A DNA stretch of 15,007 nt. Origin: UBA5336 sp964506685. GTDB taxonomy: Bacteria; Pseudomonadota; Alphaproteobacteria; Caulobacterales; Hyphomonadaceae. How positions within the stretch are numbered: the first letter of the stretch is position 1; the number at the start of each line of letters is the position of its first letter. Location: positions 1 through 15,007 of the forward strand of contig CAZDMQ010000077.1 of the NCBI GenBank assembly GCA_964506685.1, written 5' to 3'. The translations under genes were made by a program, and so were the position numbers. This document shows, one piece after another, positions 6,486-14,356 of the stretch. The notes below the pieces were generated by a model. That model was not told the DNA's origin and made no database searches. It was given only the letters and a program-made list of their open reading frames with translations.

Positions 6486-7928
6486 ATGGCGAACGATCGC
6501 GCAGTTCATGAAGACGATCTCGATCTTGATTTCGATTTCGACGAGGATCCGGATTTCGACCTCGGGGCCGACGATGCGGGCGACATCTTCGAGAGCGAGA
6601 CGGTCGAACCGGCGGGGCAGGACCGTGCCGACGACATGGAGATGGATGATGCCCCCCCGGTTGCGGTCAATCTCGATCCGCCGGTCAAGCAGGTCGTGTT
6701 CGATGACAGCGCATTCGAGGTGGATGATCCGACCCAGGGTGTGCGTCCGATCCCGGCGATATCGATTCTCGCTTTCATCGAACGCCCCGCAACCGGCGAT
6801 GTTCTCGAAATCGTCGCGCGGGACCGCCGCATGGGCCGGGCCCGGCTGGACGTCCAGGAGGGCGGGCTCGATGCCGCACTCCAGTACCTGCAGGCCAACC
6901 AGTCGCCGAACCTCCTGATCATCGAATCCAGTGCGGATGCGGCGGAGATGATCGGGCAGATCGACGCCCTGGCTGAGTTCTGCGACGAGGGCGTCGAGGT
7001 CATGGTGATCGGGTCCACCAATGACATCAAGCTCTATCGCCAGCTCACCGCGCGCGGGGTCAGCGAGTATATCGTCCCGCCGATCAAGCCGTTGCATATC
7101 ATCGGCTCCATCGCCGAGCTGTTCACCGATCCCGACTCGCCTTTCCTCGGTCGCTCGATCGCCGTGGTCGGCGCCAAGGGCGGCGTCGGGGCGTCGACGG
7201 TTGCGCACAATCTCGCCTGGTCGATCTCGGAGAATGGCGGGTTCAACACCACGCTTGTCGATCTCGATGTCTCCTTCGGGACGACGGCGCTGGATTTCAA
7301 CGAGGACCCGCAGCAGACCATCATCGACGCCCTGTCCGATCCCGAACGGGCCGACGATACCGTTGTCCAGCGCCTACTCGCCAAGGCGACGGACAGGCTG
7401 TCGCTGTTCGCGGCGCCGGCGACCGTCGGCGAGACCTTCGACTTTCCCGACGAGGCCTATGGTGCCGTGATCGAGACCGTGCGGCGCAACGTGCCCTTTG
7501 TCGTGCTCGACCTGCCACATGTCTGGTCCCGCTGGATGCTCGATGCGCTGGTTGCCGCCGAGGAGGTCGTGCTGGTCTGCCAGCCGGACCTGGCCTCACT
7601 GCGCAATGGCAAGAACATTCTCGACCAGATCCTGCCGCGCCGACCCAATGACGAGCAGCCGCGGCTGGTGCTGAACATGGCGAGCATGCCGAAGCGTCCG
7701 GAGATCCCGGTCAAGGATTTTGCCGCGGCCATCGGTATCGAGCCCAGCGTCGTCCTGCCCTTCGAACCGCAGCTGTTCGGCATGGCATCAAACAATGGCC
7801 AGATGATTTCCGAGGCCGATGCGACGGCGAAATCCTCTATGGCCGTCGACTATCTCGCCACGCTGATCACGGGGCAGCAGATCGAGGCGCGGCCGAAATC
7901 CCTGCTTCAGAAACTTCTGGGCAAATAG
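6486..7928 (+). CDS. cpaE: Pilus localisation ATPase CpaE/TadZ (MinD/ParA superfamily)
   Basis: The product is 480 aa. Residues about 10-33 are an Asp/Phe-rich acidic tract (D-L-D-L-D-F-D-F-D-E-D), and the region to about 90 looks disordered. An atypical receiver domain follows (about 92-215), ending in G-V-S-E-Y-I-V-P-P-I-K-P. Then comes a MinD-like ATPase with the deviant Walker A motif K-G-G-V-G-A-S-T (K231) and V-D-L-D-V-S-F-G. CpaE/TadZ places the Tad machine at its site, polar in Caulobacter. GGGAG about eight bases upstream supports ATG 6486. The gene is 18 bases from cpaF. The acidic tail is the only unusual part; I cannot tell how widespread it is. Confidence 0.95.
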   Translation: MANDRAVHEDDLDLDFDFDEDPDFDLGADDAGDIFESETVEPAGQDRADDMEMDDAPPVAVNLDPPVKQVVFDDSAFEVDDPTQGVRPIPAISILAFIERPATGDVLEIVARDRRMGRARLDVQEGGLDAALQYLQANQSPNLLIIESSADAAEMIGQIDALAEFCDEGVEVMVIGSTNDIKLYRQLTARGVSEYIVPPIKPLHIIGSIAELFTDPDSPFLGRSIAVVGAKGGVGASTVAHNLAWSISENGGFNTTLVDLDVSFGTTALDFNEDPQQTIIDALSDPERADDTVVQRLLAKATDRLSLFAAPATVGETFDFPDEAYGAVIETVRRNVPFVVLDLPHVWSRWMLDALVAAEEVVLVCQPDLASLRNGKNILDQILPRRPNDEQPRLVLNMASMPKRPEIPVKDFAAAIGIEPSVVLPFEPQLFGMASNNGQMISEADATAKSSMAVDYLATLITGQQIEARPKSLLQKLLGK

Positions 7929-7946
7929 GTCTGAGGAGCGGGCGCG

Positions 7947-9434
7947 ATGGCATTCGGAAAGAAGAGACCCGGTAGCGGAGCGACGACGCTGACGGCGGCG
8001 CCGCCGCCGGCGCCAAAGCAGGCCGCTCCCCGTCCGAAGGAGGCTGCGGGCAGCAAGGACACCTCCCCGCCCGCTGCTGCCAAGCCGGCAAAGGTCGAGG
8101 TCAAACCGGCGCCGCCTGTACAGGCGGAGAAGGCCCGCGAGGTCGATGCCCGGTCCGAGCAGTACTACAAGACCAAGATGACGGTGTTCAACGCCCTCAT
8201 CGACACGATCGACCTGGCCCAGCTCGCCCAGCTCGATGCCGAGAGTGCGCGCGAGGAGATCCGCGACATTGTCGTCGAGATCATCGCCATCAAGAATTTC
8301 GTGATGTCGATATCCGAGCAGGAACAGCTGCTTGACGACATCTGCAACGACGTGCTCGGCTATGGCCCGCTGGAGCCGTTGCTGGCCCGCGATGACATCG
8401 CCGATATCATGGTGAATGGCGCCGATACCTGTTATATTGAGGTTGGCGGGAAGATCGAGCGGACCAATGTCCGCTTTCGCGACAACGCCCAGCTGATGAA
8501 CATCTGCCAGCGGATCGTTTCGCAGGTCGGCAGGCGGGTCGATGAAAGCTCGCCGATCTGCGACGCGCGCCTGCTGGACGGGTCGAGGGTCAACGTAATC
8601 GCCCCGCCGCTGGCCATCGACGGTCCGACACTGACGATCCGGAAGTTCAAGAAGGACAAGCTGAAGCTCCAGAACCTCGTGGAGTTCGGCTCGATCTCGC
8701 CGGCCGGGGCAGACATTCTCCGCATCATCGGGCGCTGCCGGTGCAATGTCCTGATCTCCGGCGGTACCGGTTCGGGGAAGACGACCTTGCTGAACTGCCT
8801 GACCGGCTTCATCGAGCCGGGCGAGCGCGTCATCACCTGCGAGGACTCTGCGGAACTCCAGCTGCAGCAGCCGCATGTGGTGCGCCTTGAGACACGGCCG
8901 CCGAACATCGAGGGGTCGGGCGAGATCAGCATGCGGGAACTGGTCAAGAACTGCCTGCGGATGCGCCCTGAACGGATCATCGTCGGCGAGGTCCGGGGCC
9001 CGGAAGCCTTTGACCTCCTGCAGGCCATGAACACCGGCCACGACGGGTCCATGGGGACGCTGCATGCCAACACGCCTCGTGAGGCGTTGAGCCGGGTTGA
9101 ATCAATGATCACGATGGGCGGCTTCTCGCTGCCGGCAAAGACGATCCGCGAGATGATTGTCGGCTCGATTGACGTCGTGGTGCAGGCTTCGCGCCTTCGG
9201 GACGGGTCGCGGAAGATCATGAATGTGACCGAGGTCATCGGCCTGGAAGGCGACACCATCGTCCTGCAGGATGTGCTGACGTTCGAGATGGATGGCGAGG
9301 ACGAGAACGGCAAGGTGAGGGGCAGCCATCGCGGCACCGGCATCGGCCGTCCGAAATTCTGGGAACGGGCCTCCTACTACAACATGGAGCGCGAGCTCGC
9401 CGATGCGCTGGATGCGCTGGAAGGGAACCGGTAA
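7947..9434 (+). CDS. cpaF: Flp pilus motor ATPase CpaF/TadA
   Basis: The product is a 495-aa type II/IV secretion ATPase. The first ~70 residues are an Ala/Pro/Lys-rich flexible linker, followed by the N-terminal domain and the ATPase core. Walker A is G-G-T-G-S-G-K-T-T (272-280). The Walker B region is R-I-I-V-G-E-V-R-G-P-E (343-353), and the His-box segment G-T-L-H-A-N-T-P-R-E-A follows. This hexameric cytoplasmic motor powers pilin polymerisation through TadB/TadC. GAGGAG (7933-7938) eight bases upstream fixes the start. Its TAA stop overlaps the tadB ATG by one base (TAATG), indicating coupled translation. All catalytic motifs look intact. Confidence 0.97.
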   Translation: MAFGKKRPGSGATTLTAAPPPAPKQAAPRPKEAAGSKDTSPPAAAKPAKVEVKPAPPVQAEKAREVDARSEQYYKTKMTVFNALIDTIDLAQLAQLDAESAREEIRDIVVEIIAIKNFVMSISEQEQLLDDICNDVLGYGPLEPLLARDDIADIMVNGADTCYIEVGGKIERTNVRFRDNAQLMNICQRIVSQVGRRVDESSPICDARLLDGSRVNVIAPPLAIDGPTLTIRKFKKDKLKLQNLVEFGSISPAGADILRIIGRCRCNVLISGGTGSGKTTLLNCLTGFIEPGERVITCEDSAELQLQQPHVVRLETRPPNIEGSGEISMRELVKNCLRMRPERIIVGEVRGPEAFDLLQAMNTGHDGSMGTLHANTPREALSRVESMITMGGFSLPAKTIREMIVGSIDVVVQASRLRDGSRKIMNVTEVIGLEGDTIVLQDVLTFEMDGEDENGKVRGSHRGTGIGRPKFWERASYYNMERELADALDALEGNR

Positions 9435-10456
9435 TGGACTCCTCTCTGCTGATCTACCTGATCGCCGGGCTCGCTTTCGTTGCGATTGCCGGGGTCGGCT
9501 TCGCCTTCGCCGGACCCGAGAACACCTCGACCCGGCGGGTCAAGCAGGTCCAGAACCGCAATCGCGGCGATGCCGGCGGCCGGCAGAAGGGGGTTGATGC
9601 GGCCCGCCGGCGGCAGAACCAGCAGGTCCTCGAGAAACTTCGCGAGGACAACAAGGAGCGCAAGAGCGCCCTGCTTCCGCGGGACATCAAGAGCCGGCTG
9701 ATGCAGGCCGGCCTCGACATTCCCGTCATGGCGTTCTGGATCGTGTCAGTGCTGCTCGGCGTGGCTGCCGGCATTGCAACCTACATGTCCGGCGCGGACG
9801 GGTTTGCCTATAATGACATGGAATTCCGCTCGCGCCCCCTGGTCGTGGCCATGGGTGCGTTCGCCGGCGGTGTCGGGTTTCCCCGCTGGGTTCTCGGCTT
9901 CCTGATCAAGGGCCGGGCGAGCAAGATGACGGCCCAGTTTGCCGACGGTATCGACATCATTGTCCGTGGTGTGAAATCGGGCCTGCCACTGAACGAGTGC
10001 CTGCGGATCATCGGCCGGGAGAGCCCGGAGCCGCTGGCGAGCGAGTTCCGCGACCTGTCCTCCAACCTGCAGATGGGCAATACGCTGGATCAGGCCCTGA
10101 ACAAGTTCTATTCGCGCGTGCCGCTTCCGGAAGTGAACTTCTTCGTCATCGTGCTGCTGATCCAGGCCAAGGCCGGCGGTAACCTCTCCGAGGCCCTTGG
10201 CAACCTCTCATCGATCATCCGTTCCCGGAAGATGATGCGTGAGAAGATCAAGGCGCTGTCGTCAGAGGCCAAGGCCTCGGCGATGATCATTGGCTGCCTG
10301 CCGTTCGCCGTGGGCGGCATGGTCTACATGTCGACGCCCGACTACATCATGGAGCTGTTCATCACCTCCACCGGGCACTTCATTCTCGGTGTCGGTGCGG
10401 CCCTCATGATCACCGGCGTGGCGGTGATGCGCAAAATGATCAATTTCGACATCTAG
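9434..10456 (+). CDS. tadB: Inner-membrane platform protein TadB (CpaG)
   Basis: The product is a 340-aa GspF/T2SSF-domain membrane protein. Hydrophobic segments lie at the N-terminus (about 4-25), at about 97-120 and 133-155, and as a C-terminal pair (about 280-300 and 310-332), with a cytoplasmic T2SSF domain between. F-A-D-G-I-D-I-I-V-R-G-V-K-S-G-L-P and A-G-G-N-L-S-E-A-L-G-N-L are typical of TadB. With TadC it forms the inner-membrane platform on which CpaF acts. It is coupled to cpaF by a 1-base overlap and lies 12 bases before tadC. The Caulobacter name is cpaG. Confidence 0.95.
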   Translation: MDSSLLIYLIAGLAFVAIAGVGFAFAGPENTSTRRVKQVQNRNRGDAGGRQKGVDAARRRQNQQVLEKLREDNKERKSALLPRDIKSRLMQAGLDIPVMAFWIVSVLLGVAAGIATYMSGADGFAYNDMEFRSRPLVVAMGAFAGGVGFPRWVLGFLIKGRASKMTAQFADGIDIIVRGVKSGLPLNECLRIIGRESPEPLASEFRDLSSNLQMGNTLDQALNKFYSRVPLPEVNFFVIVLLIQAKAGGNLSEALGNLSSIIRSRKMMREKIKALSSEAKASAMIIGCLPFAVGGMVYMSTPDYIMELFITSTGHFILGVGAALMITGVAVMRKMINFDI

Positions 10457-10468
10457 GAGGGCCGGGCG

Positions 10469-11431
10469 ATGGAGTTCACCGAAGCCATCATGACGCAGAA
10501 CAATATCGCGTCCTTCCTGGCCGCGATCGCGATGTTTGCCACCGTGCTCACCCTGGCGATGCCGGCCCTCAAGGGCGACAAGCTCGAAACCCGCCTGAAG
10601 TCGGTCACCCAGCGGCGCGAGCAATTGCGCAAGCAGAGCCGGGCGCGGATCGAGGAAAAGACCATTCGCCGGGAGTCCAAGGGCTTCATGGCCGATATCA
10701 CGAAGAAGCTCGACCTGGCCAAGGCGCTCGAGGATCCGACCATCGAGGCCAAGCTGGCCCAGGCCGGCTATCGCGGTCCCGGCCCGGTGGCGATCTTCTA
10801 TTTCTGCCGTTTCATCCTGCCCTTCATCGGTGCGGCGGGGACCTTCTTCTACATCTTCTTCGTCAACGACCACGACCTTCAGCCGGCGATGAAATACGGC
10901 TCGATCCTGTTTGGAGCCGCGGCCGGCTTCTACGCCCCGAACATGTATATCCAGAACATGGCCGGCAAGCGCCAGGAATCCATCATGCGGGCCTTCCCCG
11001 ACAGTCTCGACATGCTGCTGATCTGCGTCGAAGCGGGCATGTCCATCGAGATGGCCTTTGCCAAGGTCGGCTCCGAGGTCGGGCAGGCGTCGCCGGAACT
11101 GGCCGAGGAACTGACCCTGACGACGGCGGAGCTCTCCTACCTGCCCGAGCGGACCCAGGCCTACCAGAACCTCGCCGAGCGGACCGGCCATGAGGGCGTG
11201 AAATCGGTCTGCATGGCGCTGGCCCAGGCCGAGCGCTACGGCACCCCGCTGGGCGACGCGCTGCGCGTCATGGCCAAGGAAAACCGGGAGATGCGCATGT
11301 CGGCGGCCGAGAAGAAGGCCGCCGCCCTGCCGGCCAAGCTGACGATCCCGATGATCGTGTTCTTCCTGCCGGTCCTGTTCCTGGTCGTGCTCGGCCCGGC
11401 CTATATCAAGATCCAGGGCACCGAGGAGTAG
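10469..11431 (+). CDS. tadC: Inner-membrane platform protein TadC (CpaH)
   Basis: The product is a 320-aa second GspF-like platform protein. Membrane segments are visible at about 12-32, 105-130, 140-160 and 290-312. The T2SSF core includes F-P-D-S-L-D-M-L-L-I-C-V-E-A-G-M-S, the usual TadC signature, and later A-L-A-Q-A-E-R-Y-G-T-P-L-G-D-A-L-R. It pairs with TadB at the base of the Flp pilus. AGGAGG (10455-10460) overlaps the tadB stop, so translation is closely linked. It is the last pilus gene here: no tadD-like TPR gene follows, and a minus-strand gene converges from the other side. Confidence 0.95.
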   Translation: MEFTEAIMTQNNIASFLAAIAMFATVLTLAMPALKGDKLETRLKSVTQRREQLRKQSRARIEEKTIRRESKGFMADITKKLDLAKALEDPTIEAKLAQAGYRGPGPVAIFYFCRFILPFIGAAGTFFYIFFVNDHDLQPAMKYGSILFGAAAGFYAPNMYIQNMAGKRQESIMRAFPDSLDMLLICVEAGMSIEMAFAKVGSEVGQASPELAEELTLTTAELSYLPERTQAYQNLAERTGHEGVKSVCMALAQAERYGTPLGDALRVMAKENREMRMSAAEKKAAALPAKLTIPMIVFFLPVLFLVVLGPAYIKIQGTEE

Positions 11432-11436
11432 CGTCC

Positions 11437-11465
11437 GGCCCGCCCCAGCACTGGCCCGCCCCAGC
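11437..11465. repeat. short direct repeat after tadC
   Basis: GGCCCGCCCCAGC occurs twice (11437-11449 and 11453-11465) separated by ACT. It is followed by two overlapping GC palindromes (11464-11473 and 11469-11478). The gap lies between convergent genes. There is no T-tract, so it is not a standard intrinsic terminator, though the GC-rich structure could still slow transcription. Confidence 0.4.
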
Positions 11466-11538
11466 GCCGGCGCGCGCCAACACCGGCGACCGCAGACACG
11501 GACGTATGAGCGCGTATCTCCGGCGGTGCGGGCGGGTG

Positions 11539-12027
11539 TCAGGCGATCAGACGCGCAGGCGGCGCACGCGTGCACAGCCGGCGCGATGCAAGGGGCCGTA
11601 TGGGCGGCCGGCGCAGCACTTCAAGCCGCGCGCGCCGGAGCCGGTCATGGCTCCGCTCGTCGGGCTGGTTCGGCCATGTCAGCTCACGAATTCCGCCCAT
11701 GAGAGGCACAGCGGACCGGATCGACGGCGCGCTCGCGGGGCTCTTGCCCCCGCACAGGAGCGCGGCCCCGGCGGTTGCCTGGTTCCGCGCCATGAGCGCC
11801 ACCAGTCCGCGTGCCATGGCGCGGGTCCCGGCCTCGGGATCGTCGGCGCGCGGGCCGTGCAGGTACTCGATCTCGACGCGGCCATCGGGCCAGATGCAGA
11901 GCTGGCAGCCGTGGCGGTGCCCCATGGCGTGGAGCGTACAGGTCACCCGCCACAGGTTCACGAGCAGCACCGGCCAGAAGAGCGGGTGCACGCGCTGAAG
12001 GATGGCCGGGAGCGCCGCGAAGTCCAT
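11539..12027 (-). CDS. hypothetical protein, unrecognised
   Basis: The product is 162 aa, and I do not recognise the family. The first ~115 residues look like a real folded protein: F-W-P-V-L-L-V-N-L-W-R-V-T near the start, C-Q-L-C-I-W-P-D-G-R-V-E-I-E-Y-L, and a helix A-R-G-L-V-A-L-M-A-R. This part shows the G/C-rich third positions of neighbouring genes. The last ~45 residues are Arg-rich and low in complexity. No signal peptide is present. ATG 12027 is the first Met of the sensible part; no Shine-Dalgarno is visible, but CATACT ends seven bases upstream on the minus strand, which could serve as a -10 for a leaderless transcript. The longer reading frame upstream is a Pro/Ala/Arg-rich shadow. 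The gene is convergent with tadC and divergent from the ligase gene. Confidence 0.55.
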   Translation of the reverse strand: MDFAALPAILQRVHPLFWPVLLVNLWRVTCTLHAMGHRHGCQLCIWPDGRVEIEYLHGPRADDPEAGTRAMARGLVALMARNQATAGAALLCGGKSPASAPSIRSAVPLMGGIRELTWPNQPDERSHDRLRRARLEVLRRPPIRPLASRRLCTRAPPARLIA

Positions 12028-12238
12028 GGCCGGGAGTATGACGGGGCCTCGGCGCGGTCGGACAGGCGCGCGGGGTCGGCGGGATTTGTCGTTGCGGATC
12101 AGCGGGTTGCGGGGAGCGGGCGCGGGGAGAGGCGGGGTTTGTTCGCGGGGGGGACGCGCAGGGCGTGGAGGGTGTTGGGGAGACGATTCGCAGCCTGTGG
12201 TCCCCGTGGTGTGGGGGTGACCCCGCCCCCTCGGTCCC

Positions 12239-12253
12239 CCTCCCGTGGGGAGG
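12239..12253. repeat. CCTCCC/GGGAGG hairpin, candidate dispersed intergenic repeat
   Basis: CCTCCC (12239-12244) and GGGAGG (12248-12253) form a perfect 6-bp stem around GTG, embedded in a C-rich then G-rich stretch. Similar hairpins occur in many copies between genes in high-GC alphaproteobacteria. Only one copy is visible here, so repetition is inferred, not seen. Confidence 0.35.
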
Positions 12254-12300
12254 CGGAGGCGCTTGTCGCGCGGGGTGGTAGCGGGGGCGGGGGAGGTGTG

Positions 12301-12327
12301 CCAGTCTGGCGCCGCGAAGCGGACTGG
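12301..12327 (+). promoter_or_regulatory. inverted repeat overlapping the ligase ribosome site
   Basis: CCAGTC (12301-12306) and GACTGG (12322-12327) are perfect 6-base inverted arms 15 bases apart. The right arm overlaps the start of GGAGGG (12326-12331), the Shine-Dalgarno of the ligase gene. It could be an operator for a dimeric repressor or an mRNA stem that masks the ribosome site. Six-base arms are short, so confidence is low. Confidence 0.3.
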
Positions 12328-12335
12328 AGGGCGCC

Positions 12336-14228
12336 ATGGAGAGGACAGACACGAGCCAGATCCCGTTCCGGGAGGTGCCTTACCTGCCGCAGCGGCTGGA
12401 GGTCGAGCGGCGGGCGGACGGGGCGGTGCTGCTGCGCAATGGCCAGCCGCTGCGGCCGGCCCATCCGCACATGCTGGCGCCGCTGGTCTACTGGGCGGCA
12501 GCCGCGCCGGAGCGGACCTGGCTGGCCCAGCGCGACCCGCTCGACCCGGTGGCAGCAGGCTGGCAGACGCTCTCCTATGGCGACGCGCTGCCAAAGCTCC
12601 GGGCGCTGGCGCAGGCCTTTCTCGACCTCGGCGCCGGCCCCGATGCGCCGGTGATGATCCTGTCGCGCAACACGATCGACAATGCGCTGGTGATGTATGC
12701 AGCGATGTGGGCAGGCAGCCCTGTGGTGCCGGTGACGCCGGCCTATGCGCTGCTGAGCGAGGATTTCGCCCGGTTGCGCTATATCGATGGCCTGGTCAGC
12801 CCGGCGATCGTCTATGTCGAGGACGGTGCGGACTACCAGCGCGGCCTTGACGGCATGGGCGTGGGCCGCCGGCCGGTGATCCATTCGGGGCAGGCGCCGG
12901 GAGGCTGCGAGGCGCTGGCGCTGGACATGCTGGCCTCGGTGACCCCGACATCGGCGGTGGACCTCGCCTATGACCGGCTCGCGCCGGACAGCGTGGCGAA
13001 GTTCATGATGACATCGGGCTCGACCGGCGAACCCAAGGCGGTGATCAACACCCATGGCAATATCGCGACCATGGTGAAGATGATCCGGTCGGTCTGGGAC
13101 GTGGAGCGGCTGGAACAGCTCACCGGGGGTCCGCAGGTGATGTGCAATTTCCTGCCCTGGAGCCATACGTATGGCGCGCACTCCATCCTGCATTCCATGA
13201 CCGACTGGGGCGGCACGCTGTATATCGACTGGGGCGCGCCGACGCCCGCGCGGCTGCCGGAAATGCTGCGCAACATGGCCGAGATCTCGCCGACCCAGCA
13301 CACCACCGTGCCGGCGGCCTGGGCTGCGCTCGCCACCGAGTTCGAGCGTGACGATGCGCTGGCCGAGACCTTCTTCCGGCGGCTCTTCGTCATGGCCTAT
13401 GGCGGAGCGGCGATGGGCCAGGACCTTTATGAGCGGATCCAGCGCGTTGCGGTGCGGATCACCGGGGAGCGGATCTCGCTGTCGGCCGGCTATGGCGCGA
13501 CGGAGACCTCGCCGACGGCGGCGAACGTTCACTGGCCGAACGACCGGATGGGGCTGATCGGCCTGCCGCTGCCGGGCTGCGAGATGAAGCTCGCCCCGGT
13601 CGGAGAGAAGCTGGAATGCCGGGTGCGCGGGCCGCTGATCACGCCGGGCTATTACCGCATGCCGGAGAAGACCGCCGGGGCCTTCGACGAGGAGGGCTTC
13701 TACAGGCTGGGTGATGCGGTGAAATTCGCTGATCCCGAGGCGCCGGAGAAGGGGCTCGCCTTTGACGGGCGGATCGCCGAGGAGTTCAAGCTGTCGAACG
13801 GGACGTGGGTGTCGGCCGGCACGGTGCGGGTCGCGGTGGTCTCGGCCTGTGACGGGGCGCTGTCGGACGCGGTGATCTGCGGGCTGAACCGGGACCGGAT
13901 CGCGATCCTGGGCTTTCTCGACGAGGCCTGGTGCCAGCGGCTGGTCGGCGATGCGTTGGGGCTCAGGGACCTGGTCCGCCATCCGGACGTGATTGCGGCG
14001 GTGCGCGCGGGGATCGGGCGGCACAATGCGGCCCATCCCTATGCGTCCGGGCGGGTGACGGCGGTGCTGCTGCAATCGGTGCCGCCCCGGCCCGACACCG
14101 GCGAGATCACCGAGAAGGGCTACATCAACCAGTCGCGGGTGCAGGCGCTGCGGGCCGATGCGGTCGAGGCCCTGTTTGCCGAGCCGGCGCCGGCGGAGGT
14201 GATCCGGATCGAGCCGGTCCGGGCGTAG
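12336..14228 (+). CDS. fcs: feruloyl-CoA synthase-like AMP-forming acyl-CoA ligase
   Basis: The product is a 630-aa ANL-superfamily (adenylate-forming) enzyme. The phosphate-binding motif T-S-G-S-T-G-E-P-K is at 226-234, Y-G-A-T-E-T-S-P-T at 386-394, the ribose-binding Asp in Y-R-L-G-D at about 460, and the C-terminal-domain Lys in I-T-E-K-G at about 594. Length, A-V-I-N-T-H after the P-loop, I-G-L-P-L-P-G-C-E-M-K and F-K-L-S-N-G-T-W-V fit feruloyl-CoA synthases, which activate hydroxycinnamates such as ferulate with ATP and CoA. GGAGGG lies four bases before ATG 12336. No enoyl-CoA hydratase/lyase or vanillin dehydrogenase gene is adjacent, so the real substrate could be another aromatic or fatty acid. 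The ligase call is firm; the ferulate call is moderate. Confidence 0.88.
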   Translation: MERTDTSQIPFREVPYLPQRLEVERRADGAVLLRNGQPLRPAHPHMLAPLVYWAAAAPERTWLAQRDPLDPVAAGWQTLSYGDALPKLRALAQAFLDLGAGPDAPVMILSRNTIDNALVMYAAMWAGSPVVPVTPAYALLSEDFARLRYIDGLVSPAIVYVEDGADYQRGLDGMGVGRRPVIHSGQAPGGCEALALDMLASVTPTSAVDLAYDRLAPDSVAKFMMTSGSTGEPKAVINTHGNIATMVKMIRSVWDVERLEQLTGGPQVMCNFLPWSHTYGAHSILHSMTDWGGTLYIDWGAPTPARLPEMLRNMAEISPTQHTTVPAAWAALATEFERDDALAETFFRRLFVMAYGGAAMGQDLYERIQRVAVRITGERISLSAGYGATETSPTAANVHWPNDRMGLIGLPLPGCEMKLAPVGEKLECRVRGPLITPGYYRMPEKTAGAFDEEGFYRLGDAVKFADPEAPEKGLAFDGRIAEEFKLSNGTWVSAGTVRVAVVSACDGALSDAVICGLNRDRIAILGFLDEAWCQRLVGDALGLRDLVRHPDVIAAVRAGIGRHNAAHPYASGRVTAVLLQSVPPRPDTGEITEKGYINQSRVQALRADAVEALFAEPAPAEVIRIEPVRA

Positions 14229-14356
14229 GGCCGGTCGGGCCGGAGGTGACAGTGCGGTCATGCGCGGGGGCGGGGCCTTGCGATTGCCTGTGTCATGCCC
14301 ATGTGTCGCCGGGTTCGGCGGCTTGTCTCCCCGTTCGCGACCCACAGGAGGTGCCC

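Larger units (their letters stand above)
12028..12335. other. GC-rich intergenic region with short hairpins
   Basis: About 308 bases without a convincing gene separate two divergent genes. Frames through it give only Pro/Arg/Gly-rich low-complexity peptides. It holds GGGGT-G-ACCCC (12214-12224), CCTCCC-GTG-GGGAGG (12239-12253) inside long C and G runs, and an inverted repeat directly before the ligase start. The block at about 12213-12260 resembles the GC-rich dispersed intergenic repeats common in alphaproteobacterial genomes. No clear -35/-10 promoter was found. Confidence 0.5.

Noticed and set aside
4332..7208. A 958-codon open frame on the minus strand antisense to cpaC, cpaD and the start of cpaE
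   Set aside because: The translation is rich in Arg, Asp, His and Gly with no recognisable domain, while the plus strand encodes three clear pilus proteins. Long antisense frames are expected in high-GC DNA with strong third-position bias.
7788..9065. A 425-codon minus-strand frame antisense to cpaF
   Set aside because: The plus strand carries intact ATPase motifs; the antisense peptide has no recognisable features.
11506..12654. A 382-codon plus-strand frame across the GC-rich gap into the ligase
   Set aside because: It overlaps the ligase by over 300 bases in another frame, has Arg/Gly-rich composition and no domain; the minus strand at 11539-12027 gives a more protein-like sequence.
14278..14306. 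TTGCGA-N17-ATGTGT before the protease gene as a promoter
   Set aside because: The -10 match is poor, and such partial matches are common by chance.
12099..14345. A 748-codon open frame on the minus strand antisense to the acyl-CoA ligase
   Set aside because: The peptide is Arg/His/Pro-rich low complexity and the plus strand encodes a full ligase with all motifs. It is a codon-bias shadow.
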